Assembly: GCF_900116495.1 (NCBI RefSeq) | Contig: NZ_FPAY01000004.1 | Span: forward strand, 186,001-250,000 | From: Arthrobacter sp. ov118 | Lineage (GTDB): Bacteria > Actinomycetota > Actinomycetes > Actinomycetales > Micrococcaceae | Direction of reading: 5' to 3' | Length of the DNA: 64,000 nucleotides | Shown: piece after piece, positions 34,318 to 41,711 of the stretch | Layout of the letters: each line of letters opens with the position of its first letter | How positions within the stretch are numbered: the stretch's first letter is position 1 | The notes under the pieces: model-generated | The model's database searches: none | Seen by the model: only the letters and a program-made list of their open reading frames with translations | What the model was told of the DNA's origin: nothing | Position numbers and translations under genes: made by a program

Positions 34318-35756
34318 TTGAGGTGGTCCACCAGCTTGTCGGCGATGCCGGTGTAGCTGCCGGGGGTGAGGGCCAGCAGCCGTGCCTCCGCGTCCGCGGA
34401 CAGGCCCAGGCTCTGGACGAATTCCTGCATTCGGGCGCCGTCCACGCGGTGTCCGCGGGTCAGGTCCTTGAGCCGCTCGTACGGGTTTTCCATGCCCTCG
34501 ACGCCGGCGATGGCCTCGGCGCGCATGACCATCTGGATGGCCTCACCGAGGACCTCCCAGTTCGTGTCCAGGTCGGCGGCCAGCACGTCGTCGGCGACCT
34601 TAAGCCGGTCCAGGCCCTTGGCGACGTTCGAGATGGCGAGCAGCGAATGGCCAAACGCCACGCCGATGTTGCGCTGCGAGGAGGAATCAGTCAGGTCGCG
34701 CTGCCAGCGGGACGTGACCAGCGTGGAACCCAGCACGTCCAGCAGGCCCGAGGAGATCTCGAGGTTGGCCTCGGCGTTTTCGAAACGGATCGGGTTCACC
34801 TTGTGCGGCATGGTCGAGGAGCCAGTGGCACCCGCCACCGGGATCTGCACGAAGTAGCCAATCGAGATGTAGCTCCAGATGTCGGTGCAGACGTTGTGCA
34901 GAATGCGGTTGAAGCGTGCGACGTCGGCATAGAGTTCTGCCTGCCAGTCGTGGCTTTCGATCTGTGTGGTCAGCGGATTCCACGTCAGCCCGAGGCCTTC
35001 GACGAAGCCCTTCGCGACGCGCTCCCAGTCTGCGCCGGGGACGGAGGCGACGTGGGCGGCGTAGGTGCCCGTGGCACCGTTGATTTTGCCGAGGTATTCG
35101 GTCCGGGCAATCCGGTCCAGCTGGCGGCCCAGCCGGTGCGCAATGACGGCCAGTTCCTTGCCCAGCGTGGTGGGAGTGGCGGGCTGGCCGTGTGTGCGGG
35201 AGAGCATCGGCACGGCGCGGTTGTCCTCGGCCATCTTGCTGATCTGGGCCACGAGGGCCCGGGCGGCCGGGAGCCACACGTCTTCCACAGCTCCCTTGAC
35301 GCCGAGCGCGTAGGAGAGGTTGTTGATGTCCTCCGAGGTGCAGCCGAAGTGGACCATGGCGGTCAGGTGATCGATCCCGATGCCGGCCAGGCGCCGGCCG
35401 ATGTAGTACTCGACGGCCTTGACGTCGTGGACCGTGACGGCCTCGATCTCGGCCAGTTCAGCGACGGAGGCGGCGTCGAACTCGGTGACGATCGCGCGCA
35501 GCTGCTCCCGCTGTTCCGCCGTGAGCGGGCCGGCGCCGGGCAGGACGCTGTTGCCGGTCAGATGGATCAGCCACTCGACCTCCACAGCCACGCGGTCGCG
35601 GTTCAGGGCCGCTTCGGACAGATAGTCGACCAGCGGCGCGACCGCGGACTGGTAGCGGCCATCCAGCGGACCGAGCGCGATCTGGTGGTCGGACGCGGCG
35701 AGGGCCAGGCGTCCGGACGGCGTGCGGGTATCAGCTGTGGCGGCAGTTTCAGGCAT
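34314..35756 (-). CDS. purB: Adenylosuccinate lyase
   Basis: A 480-residue enzyme of purine synthesis that releases fumarate from SAICAR and adenylosuccinate. It has the substrate motif LGPLDGRYQSAV, the conserved FGCTSEDINNLSYAL and SRTHGQPATPTTLGKE, and the signature GSSTMPHKVNPIRFENAEAN. The N-terminal layout with DGRYQ matches the Escherichia coli-type PurB rather than the shorter Bacillus type. The first 20 residues (ETAATADTRTPSGRLALAA) are an extension. It is the first gene of a two-gene unit with the histidine phosphatase. Confidence 0.94.
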   Translation of the reverse strand: MPETAATADTRTPSGRLALAASDHQIALGPLDGRYQSAVAPLVDYLSEAALNRDRVAVEVEWLIHLTGNSVLPGAGPLTAEQREQLRAIVTEFDAASVAELAEIEAVTVHDVKAVEYYIGRRLAGIGIDHLTAMVHFGCTSEDINNLSYALGVKGAVEDVWLPAARALVAQISKMAEDNRAVPMLSRTHGQPATPTTLGKELAVIAHRLGRQLDRIARTEYLGKINGATGTYAAHVASVPGADWERVAKGFVEGLGLTWNPLTTQIESHDWQAELYADVARFNRILHNVCTDIWSYISIGYFVQIPVAGATGSSTMPHKVNPIRFENAEANLEISSGLLDVLGSTLVTSRWQRDLTDSSSQRNIGVAFGHSLLAISNVAKGLDRLKVADDVLAADLDTNWEVLGEAIQMVMRAEAIAGVEGMENPYERLKDLTRGHRVDGARMQEFVQSLGLSADAEARLLALTPGSYTGIADKLVDHLK

Positions 35757-35906
35757 AGGCCGATTCTTTCACGAAGTGTGGCCGGGCCTTAAGCGCACCG
35801 GTTCGTGTGACCTTGCCAGGTCGATTGCCCGGCGGTGTCGGGTTGTTGTCCACATAGCCGGACTGCACTATTCAGCAGGGGATGGCCGCCCACTAGCGTC
35901 GGCTAC

Positions 35907-36272
35907 ATGCTCAGTGGAATGCAGCCCGATGGAGTGCAGCACAGTGGAATGCAACCCGGACCGGCGGGCAACGTGGCTGTCCTTGGCGCAAAGTCCGCCG
36001 ACTTCCTCGCGTGCGCCTCACGCACCTATGAGATCCAGCAGCTCGCCGCCCGCGTTGCGCGGTGCGCCGACGAGGCGGACGCTGTGCTCGCCAGCCTGGC
36101 CCGCCTTGAACTGCAGACCTGGCAGTCGCCGGCCGGGCGCGCCTACCGTGTGAGCGTTTCCCTGCAGGCGGCGTCGCTGCGGCGCAGCCGCGACGCCCTG
36201 CTGGATGCAGCGGCGGCGGTGCTCCGGCACGCCCAGAACGTGACGCTGTCCGCGGGCGGCCCGGGCTCCTGA
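35907..36272 (+). CDS. WXG100/ESAT-6-like helical protein
   Basis: A 121-residue protein that is almost all helix after residue 25, with two long helices joined by LQTWQSPAGRAYRVSVS. The W-x-S-P-A-G turn is typical of ESAT-6-like partners. Helix residues include YEIQQLAARVARCADEADAVLASLARLE and LRRSRDALLDAAAAVLRHAQ. There is no signal peptide. It overlaps the following gene by one base (TGATG), so the two are made together and may form a heterodimer. The start is uncertain because a 15-base tandem repeat at the N-terminus supplies several in-frame ATG/GTG codons. No type VII secretion ATPase gene is in the window. Confidence 0.65.
   Translation: MLSGMQPDGVQHSGMQPGPAGNVAVLGAKSADFLACASRTYEIQQLAARVARCADEADAVLASLARLELQTWQSPAGRAYRVSVSLQAASLRRSRDALLDAAAAVLRHAQNVTLSAGGPGS
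35912..35956 (+). repeat. 15-bp tandem repeat carrying in-frame start codons
   Basis: Three units, CAGTGGAATGCAGCC, CGATGGAGTGCAGCA and CAGTGGAATGCAACC, encode SGMQP-DGVQH-SGMQP. Each unit holds an in-frame start codon (ATG 35919, GTG 35934, ATG 35949), besides the first ATG at 35907. Confidence 0.75.
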
Positions 36273-37723
36273 TGGCCGACGCGACTCCGGCCGACTCCGG
36301 CGGCACACCCAGGGTCACGGCGCAACCGGATGACGGAAGCCTGCGGATCCGGGGCGGCGTCGGAGGGATCAGCTTCCAGTTTGAGGAGCTGCTGGCCGGC
36401 GCCGGGGCACTGGAGGGGCTGGTCCGGCGGCTGCAGTCGGTCCAAGTGGAGGCCGACGCTGTCCGGCGCGCACTTTTCCCGTACCAGGCCGACTCTTATG
36501 CCAGCGGCAGCAACGCCATCATTGCGGTGGGAGAGGCCGGCAGGGACGTTGGCCGTGTCCGGTCTCAGCTTCAGCGCATGGGTGAGGACGTCCGGGCAAG
36601 CCACCGGGAGTACGAATACGCGGAGGCCCGCAATTCCCTGCTGCTGCGTTTGGGACTCCACGGGCCCGGGTACGGCGCGGCCCCGGAACCTTTCGCCCTC
36701 CCCGGCGTGCGCGACACGGTCGAGGGATGGATCGCCATGATGCCCGGGAATCTCGCCGCGCTGCTGGGCCTGCCCGCGCCCCTGGCGGCGGTGGTCGGAG
36801 CCCTGCAAGGGCCCACTGACGTCCGACGACTGGTCCGCGACGCCTCGGGGGCGCCGGGGCTCGCGTTTCTTAATCCCCGGCCCGTCAACATCGCGGGCAG
36901 GGAGACATTCACGGCCACTGTCGACCTCTCACCGGCAGGGCTTTTGCGGCGGGCCGGAGCGATGGGGGAGCCGGGGGGCCGGATCGAGGTCATCGAAGTC
37001 GACGGCGCCGACCGGCGCTCATGGGTGGTGATCATTCCCGGGACCCAGCTGGGCGGTCCGCCGGACGGGACCAACCCCTTTGACCCCGCCGGAATCGCCG
37101 AGGCATTGGGCTACGACTCGGCCTCGACTGCTGCAGCGATCCGGCAGTCCTTGGAGCAGGCAGGGGCCCGGCCCGGTGAACAACTCGTGGCCGTGGGCTA
37201 CAGCCAGGGCGGGATCCACGCGATGAACCTCAGTAAGGACGCTGCCCTCCTGGCCGAATACGATCTCAAGTTCGTGCTGACAGCGGGCTCACCGGTGGGC
37301 GGCATCAGCCCGGGGCCGGACGTGGCCAGCCTGCACCTGGAACACGAGCAGGACTGGGTGCCGGGGGCCGACGGACTGGTGAATCCTGATACCAGGGGCA
37401 GGGTGACCGTGACGCTGACGAACCCGCTAACGGTGCCGCCGCCGGCGGATTTCGGCCTGGGGCCGGGGCACCGGCTGGAAAATTACGCGGACGGCGCCAC
37501 GCTCATCTCGGCAAGCCAGGACACCACGCTCCGGGATTCGACGGCGGCCCTGGCCGCCGTGGTGGGAACGGGCGGGGCTGCGACAGTGACCAGATTCTCG
37601 CTCCGGCGTGAGGCGCGGCCGTCGCCGCGGGGCGTACCAGCGCTGCCGCGAACCCGGCCGGGCCCGGGAGCTTCTAGCGGTCGATTGCGGGAAGGAAGCT
37701 CGCCACGAGAGACACCAGGCTGA
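36272..37723 (+). CDS. Helical N-domain plus alpha/beta-hydrolase domain protein
   Basis: A 483-residue protein. Residues about 40-130 are helical and WXG-like (FEELLAGAGALEGLVRRLQSVQVEADAVRRALF). From about 215 an alpha/beta-hydrolase domain follows: WVVIIPGTQLGG, the nucleophile elbow VAVGYSQGGIHAMNL, a candidate Asp in HLEHEQDWVPG and a candidate His in GPGHRLENYA. This gives a complete Ser-Asp-His set like those of cutinase/PE-PPE-type esterases. There is no signal peptide. It is coupled to the WXG-like gene (TGATG). The last 17 codons overlap the holin-family gene on the other strand. The substrate is unknown. Confidence 0.7.
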   Translation: MADATPADSGGTPRVTAQPDDGSLRIRGGVGGISFQFEELLAGAGALEGLVRRLQSVQVEADAVRRALFPYQADSYASGSNAIIAVGEAGRDVGRVRSQLQRMGEDVRASHREYEYAEARNSLLLRLGLHGPGYGAAPEPFALPGVRDTVEGWIAMMPGNLAALLGLPAPLAAVVGALQGPTDVRRLVRDASGAPGLAFLNPRPVNIAGRETFTATVDLSPAGLLRRAGAMGEPGGRIEVIEVDGADRRSWVVIIPGTQLGGPPDGTNPFDPAGIAEALGYDSASTAAAIRQSLEQAGARPGEQLVAVGYSQGGIHAMNLSKDAALLAEYDLKFVLTAGSPVGGISPGPDVASLHLEHEQDWVPGADGLVNPDTRGRVTVTLTNPLTVPPPADFGLGPGHRLENYADGATLISASQDTTLRDSTAALAAVVGTGGAATVTRFSLRREARPSPRGVPALPRTRPGPGASSGRLREGSSPRETPG

Positions 37724-38060
37724 TGATGATGGCGGCGAACACTGCAGTCCAAAAGAACGAGTCGATGGTGAAGTGCACCGTTGTGTAGCTGCTGATCCAA
37801 GAGGTCAGGTAGAGCATCGCCGCGTTAATGACCACGGTGAAGAGACCCAGGGTGAGGATGGTGATCGGCAACGACAGGATGCTGACGATGGGCTTGACGA
37901 AGGCGTTGACAAGGCCAAAGATCAAGCCGATGAACAAGTAGCCCAAGATGATGCTGAGGGTGCCATCGCTGGCGGTTGAAATGTCCAGCCCGGTGAGAAT
38001 CCAGCAGGCAATGGCCAGGGCCAGTCCGTTGATGATGACTCGCACGATAAATGAGCGCAT
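37674..38060 (-). CDS. Phage-holin-4-family small membrane protein
   Basis: A 128-residue protein with four transmembrane helices. The pattern FIVRVIINGLALAIACWIL...LGYLFIGLIFGLVNAFVKPIVSILSLPITILTLGLFTVVINAAML is that of the PF04020-type family. Despite the family name, it is widespread in chromosomes and not tied to phage. The role is unknown. Its 3' end overlaps the hydrolase gene tail-to-tail by 50 bases. Confidence 0.85.
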   Translation of the reverse strand: MRSFIVRVIINGLALAIACWILTGLDISTASDGTLSIILGYLFIGLIFGLVNAFVKPIVSILSLPITILTLGLFTVVINAAMLYLTSWISSYTTVHFTIDSFFWTAVFAAIIISLVSLVASFLPAIDR

Positions 38061-38181
38061 GGCCTCATGCTGTCATATGCTCCGCCGCAGCGGCAGGGAC
38101 CATATTCCCCCCGGCGGCGGGCCACATCCCTCCATTGCAGGCGCCCGAAGCAGGACAGCGACCCGAAGTAGGCTAGATGGC

Positions 38182-39300
38182 ATGACTTCATCAGAGAACA
38201 CGGCCGGGGGCATCAAGCCCCGTCCGGTGGTTGACCTTCTCCCCCGCTACGCGGCCGGAAAACCGCCGGTCCCCGTCGAGGGCCTGGTCAGCTACAAGCT
38301 TTCATCAAACGAGAACCCGCTGCCCCCGATCCCTGCAGTGCAGCAGGCCATCGCGGCACAGGCCGACTTCAACCGCTACCCCGATCCGCTCAGCAGCAAG
38401 CTGCGTGAATCGCTGGCCCGGTTCCTGGATGTCCCCGCAGAGGACATCGTTACAGGCGCCGGCAGCCTGGGCGCCTTAAACCAACTGCTGGCCACGTTCG
38501 CCGGGCAAAATGATGACGGCAAGGCCGACGAAGTCGTCTACGCCTGGCGCTCGTTCGAGGCTTACCCGATCTGCGTCGGACTGGCCGGCGCCGAGAGCGT
38601 GCGCATCCCGCTGACGGCGGACGGGCGCCATGACCTTGACGCCATGGCCGCGGCGGTCACCGCGCGGACCCGGATGATCCTGCTGTGCACGCCCAACAAC
38701 CCGACCGGGCCTATCCTGACCACCGAGGAAACGGAGCGCTTCATCAAGGCTGTCCCCGCGGATGTCGTGGTGGTTATCGATGAGGCCTATCAGGAATTCG
38801 TGCGCGCCGGGGACGCGGTGGATGGCATCGCCATGTACCGCAAGTACCCCAACGTCGTGGTCCTGCGGACGTTCTCTAAGGCGCACGGCCTCGCCGGGCT
38901 ACGGGTGGGTTACAGCGTCTCCCGGCCGGACCTGACCCAGCACCTGCGGGTCGCCGCCACACCCTTCGCGGTGTCCCAGATCGCGGAAACCGCCGCCGTC
39001 ACGTCACTGGAGCATTTCACTGACGTTGTAGAAAGGGTACAAAGCCTGGTCGATGAGCGGGACCGCGTCACGGCCGGACTGCGGGAGCTCGGGTGGTTCG
39101 TTCCGGAGGCGCAGGGCAACTTTGTGTGGCTCAACCTGGGGGAAAACAGCACGGAATTCGCCGCGCTGGCGGGGGAGCGGGCACTCTCTGTGCGCGCCTT
39201 CGGCAACGAGGGGGTGCGGGTCAGCATCGGCGAACCGGAAGCCAACACCCGTTTCCTGGAGCTGTGTGCAACCTATACAAAACCGCCACGGCGTTCCTAG
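38182..39300 (+). CDS. HisC-like aminotransferase (histidinol-phosphate or aromatic amino acid type)
   Basis: A 372-residue class I/II PLP aminotransferase. It has the HisC-type opening GLVSYKLSSNENPLPP, the binding motif LLCTPNNPTGPI, the Asp in VVVIDEAYQEFV, the PLP lysine 233 in RTFSKAHGLAGLRVGY, and the C-terminal Arg in EGVRVSIGEPEANTRFL. Isolated from his genes, it may be the phenylalanine/aromatic aminotransferase paralogue known as Pat in actinobacteria. It is on the same strand as the dehydrogenase genes, 147 bases upstream of them. ATG 38182 gives the family N-terminus. Confidence 0.85.
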   Translation: MTSSENTAGGIKPRPVVDLLPRYAAGKPPVPVEGLVSYKLSSNENPLPPIPAVQQAIAAQADFNRYPDPLSSKLRESLARFLDVPAEDIVTGAGSLGALNQLLATFAGQNDDGKADEVVYAWRSFEAYPICVGLAGAESVRIPLTADGRHDLDAMAAAVTARTRMILLCTPNNPTGPILTTEETERFIKAVPADVVVVIDEAYQEFVRAGDAVDGIAMYRKYPNVVVLRTFSKAHGLAGLRVGYSVSRPDLTQHLRVAATPFAVSQIAETAAVTSLEHFTDVVERVQSLVDERDRVTAGLRELGWFVPEAQGNFVWLNLGENSTEFAALAGERALSVRAFGNEGVRVSIGEPEANTRFLELCATYTKPPRRS

Positions 39301-39360
39301 CGGTTAACATGACCCGTGCAGGCCGCCCCGTGCGGATAAAGTAAGGACCAGTAAGCCAAA

Positions 39361-39402
39361 ATATATGCCGGGCGCGGAATGCATGCCGTGTCCGGCATAT
39401 AT
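39361..39402. promoter_or_regulatory. Long palindrome upstream of the 2-oxoacid dehydrogenase operon
   Basis: Perfect 11-base arms ATATATGCCGG (39361-39371) and CCGGCATATAT (39392-39402) are separated by 20 bases that contain GCATGC. They lie in an AT-rich patch 46 bases upstream of the E1alpha start. The shape suits an operator for a dimeric or tetrameric repressor. A hairpin function is possible, but there is no T-tract. Confidence 0.7.
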
Positions 39403-39447
39403 CCCAGCGATTGCGGCGCATTCGGATGCGGCAAGCAAGGAGACGGT

Positions 39448-40722
39448 ATGGGCGCCACACATCTGCCCTCTACCGAGTTCGACGGAACCGGCATAGACGA
39501 CCAGCTCGAGGCGGAAGCCGAGGCCCGATTGGGTGCTCCGGCCGAACCGATGGTGCAGCTGCTGGGCCCCGACGGCTCCCTGGGCTCAGACCCGGTTTTC
39601 TCGAAGTACGCCGAAAAGCTCGACCCCGACACCTTGCGCGGCTTCTATGCCGACATGGCGAAGATCCGCCGCTTCGATGTGGAAGCCACCGCCCTCCAGC
39701 GGCAGGGCCAGTTGGCCCTCTGGGTTCCGCTCACGGGGCAGGAGGCGGCGCAGATCGGCTCCGGCCGGGCGAGCCAGCCGCAGGACTATATCTTCCCGAC
39801 CTACCGCGAGCACGGGGTCGCCCTGACGCGCAACGTGGACCTGGCCGAACTGCTGCGCCAGTTCCGTGGCGTCTCCAACGGCGGCTGGAATCCCAAGGAC
39901 ACGAACTTCCACCTCTACACGCTGGTCCTGGCCGCCCAGACTCCGCACGCCGTCGGTTACGCCATGGGCATCCAGCGGGACCAGAAACTGGCGGCGGCCA
40001 ACGCTGCCGCCAGCGCCGAATCGGGCCAGGCCGCGGAGCCCAAGGCCGCCGTCATGGTGTACTTCGGTGACGGCGCCAGCTCCGAAGGCGACGTCCACGA
40101 ATCGATGGTGTTCGCCTCGTCCTATCGGGCGCCGGTGGTCTTCTTCTGCCAGAACAACCACTGGGCCATCTCCGTACCGAGCTCCGTGCAGACCCGCATC
40201 CCGCTCGCCAACAGGGCCAAGGGCTACGGCTTCCCTGGCATTCGGGTAGACGGCAATGACGTGATCGCCGTCCACGCCGTCACCGAGTGGGCGCTGGAGC
40301 AGGCCCGCGAGGGCCACGGGCCAGTGTTGATCGAGGCGTTCACCTACCGCGTCGGGGCGCACACCACGGCCGACGATCCCACCAAGTACCGCGGATCCGA
40401 CGAAGAAGGCCTCTGGCGTGCCAAGGATCCGCTGGAGCGGCTCGAGAAGTACCTCCGGGCTGAGGGCCTCGCGGACGATTCCTTCTTCGAGCAGGTCCGG
40501 GCAGACGGCGACGACCTCGCCGCCTACGTGCGCAAGACCACCCACGACCTCGAAACCCCGGATATCCGGACAGCGTTCGCCAATACCTACGTGGAGGCCC
40601 ATCCGCTGGTGGCCGAAGAACTGGCCTGGTTCGAGTCCTACAGCGCCGGGTTCGCCGACGAGGACCCCAAGGACCCCGGCTCCCAGGCAGAAACAGCCGA
40701 GACAGACAGGGCGGCCCGCTGA
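39448..40722 (+). CDS. Branched-chain-type 2-oxoacid dehydrogenase E1 component, alpha subunit
   Basis: A 424-residue thiamin-diphosphate enzyme subunit. The TPP motif starts VYFGDGASSEGDVHESM and ends with the NNHWAIS segment. Other motifs are PLTGQEAAQIGSGRA, the FPTYREHGVAL loop and the phosphorylation-loop-like YRVGAHTTADDPTKYR. The DDPTKYR form is typical of branched-chain (bkdA) rather than pyruvate enzymes. With E1beta and E2 it oxidatively decarboxylates branched-chain 2-oxoacids to acyl-CoA. ATG 39448 has AAGGAG 6 bases upstream. It overlaps the E1beta start by one base. Confidence 0.88.
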   Translation: MGATHLPSTEFDGTGIDDQLEAEAEARLGAPAEPMVQLLGPDGSLGSDPVFSKYAEKLDPDTLRGFYADMAKIRRFDVEATALQRQGQLALWVPLTGQEAAQIGSGRASQPQDYIFPTYREHGVALTRNVDLAELLRQFRGVSNGGWNPKDTNFHLYTLVLAAQTPHAVGYAMGIQRDQKLAAANAAASAESGQAAEPKAAVMVYFGDGASSEGDVHESMVFASSYRAPVVFFCQNNHWAISVPSSVQTRIPLANRAKGYGFPGIRVDGNDVIAVHAVTEWALEQAREGHGPVLIEAFTYRVGAHTTADDPTKYRGSDEEGLWRAKDPLERLEKYLRAEGLADDSFFEQVRADGDDLAAYVRKTTHDLETPDIRTAFANTYVEAHPLVAEELAWFESYSAGFADEDPKDPGSQAETAETDRAAR

Positions 40723-41702
40723 TGACCACCATGACCATTGCGAAAGCCATCAATGAGGGCCTGCGGGCCACGCTGAACAACAATCCCCGCTCGCTGCTGA
40801 TGGGCGAGGACATCGGCGCCCTGGGCGGCGTTTACCGGGTCACCGACGGACTAGTCGGCGAGTTCGGCGCCGACCGCGTCGTCGATACCCCACTGGCAGA
40901 ATCCGGCATTATTGGCACCGCGATCGGGCTCTCCCTGCGCGGCTACCAACCTGTTTGTGAAATCCAGTTCGACGGCTTCGTGTTTCCCGGTTTCAACCAG
41001 ATCACCACCCAGCTCGCCAAAATGCACTCGCGCAGCAATGGCAACCTGACCGTACCGGTTGTTGTCCGGATCCCGTACGGCGGCGGCATCGGTTCGATCG
41101 AGCATCACTCGGAATCGCCGGAAGCTCTTTTCGCCCATACGGCCGGCCTGCGCATCATCACGCCGTCCAATCCGCACGACGCCTACTGGATGATCCAGCA
41201 GGCCGTCGACTGCCAGGATCCGGTGATCGTTTTCGAGCCTAAGCGCCGGTACTGGCTCAAGGGCGAGGTGGACACGGACAGCCCCGGCGCATCCGCAGAC
41301 CCCTTCAAAGCGCATGTGCTCCGGGAGGGAACCGACGCCACCGTCGCCGTGTACGGCCCGCTCGTGCCCGTGGCCCTGGCCGCGGCCGAAGCCGCGGCCG
41401 AAGACGGCCACAGCGTAGAAGTGATCGATCTCCGTTCCATCTCACCGATCGACTTCGACACCATCACCGCCTCGGTCCACAAGACCGGCCGGCTGATCGT
41501 GGCCCACGAGGCACCAACTTTCGGCGGGATCGGCGGCGAAATTGCTGCCCGAATCAGCGAAAGGGCCTTCCACTCGCTCGAGGCCCCCGTCATCCGTGTC
41601 GGCGGGTTCCACATGCCGTACCCCGTGGCCAAGGTCGAGGAAGACTACCTGCCCGACATCGACCGCATCCTTGAGGCGCTGGACCGCGCCCTCGCGTACT
41701 AA
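40722..41702 (+). CDS. Branched-chain-type 2-oxoacid dehydrogenase E1 component, beta subunit
   Basis: A 326-residue transketolase-like subunit. It opens MTIAKAINEGLRATLNNNPRSLLMGEDIGALGGVYRVTDGL and has DTPLAESGIIGTAIGLSLRGYQPVCEIQF, the PYGGGIGSIEHHSES loop with the active-site His pair, and the C-terminal VIRVGGFHMPYP. It pairs with E1alpha to form the TPP site. Overlap with E1alpha is TGATG, and E2 follows after 9 bases. Confidence 0.9.
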   Translation: MTTMTIAKAINEGLRATLNNNPRSLLMGEDIGALGGVYRVTDGLVGEFGADRVVDTPLAESGIIGTAIGLSLRGYQPVCEIQFDGFVFPGFNQITTQLAKMHSRSNGNLTVPVVVRIPYGGGIGSIEHHSESPEALFAHTAGLRIITPSNPHDAYWMIQQAVDCQDPVIVFEPKRRYWLKGEVDTDSPGASADPFKAHVLREGTDATVAVYGPLVPVALAAAEAAAEDGHSVEVIDLRSISPIDFDTITASVHKTGRLIVAHEAPTFGGIGGEIAARISERAFHSLEAPVIRVGGFHMPYPVAKVEEDYLPDIDRILEALDRALAY

Positions 41703-41711
41703 CGAGGACCC

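Noticed and set aside
37674..38060. Prophage remnant because of the holin-family protein
   Set aside because: This holin-4 family is common in bacterial chromosomes, and no lysin, integrase, capsid or tail gene is nearby.
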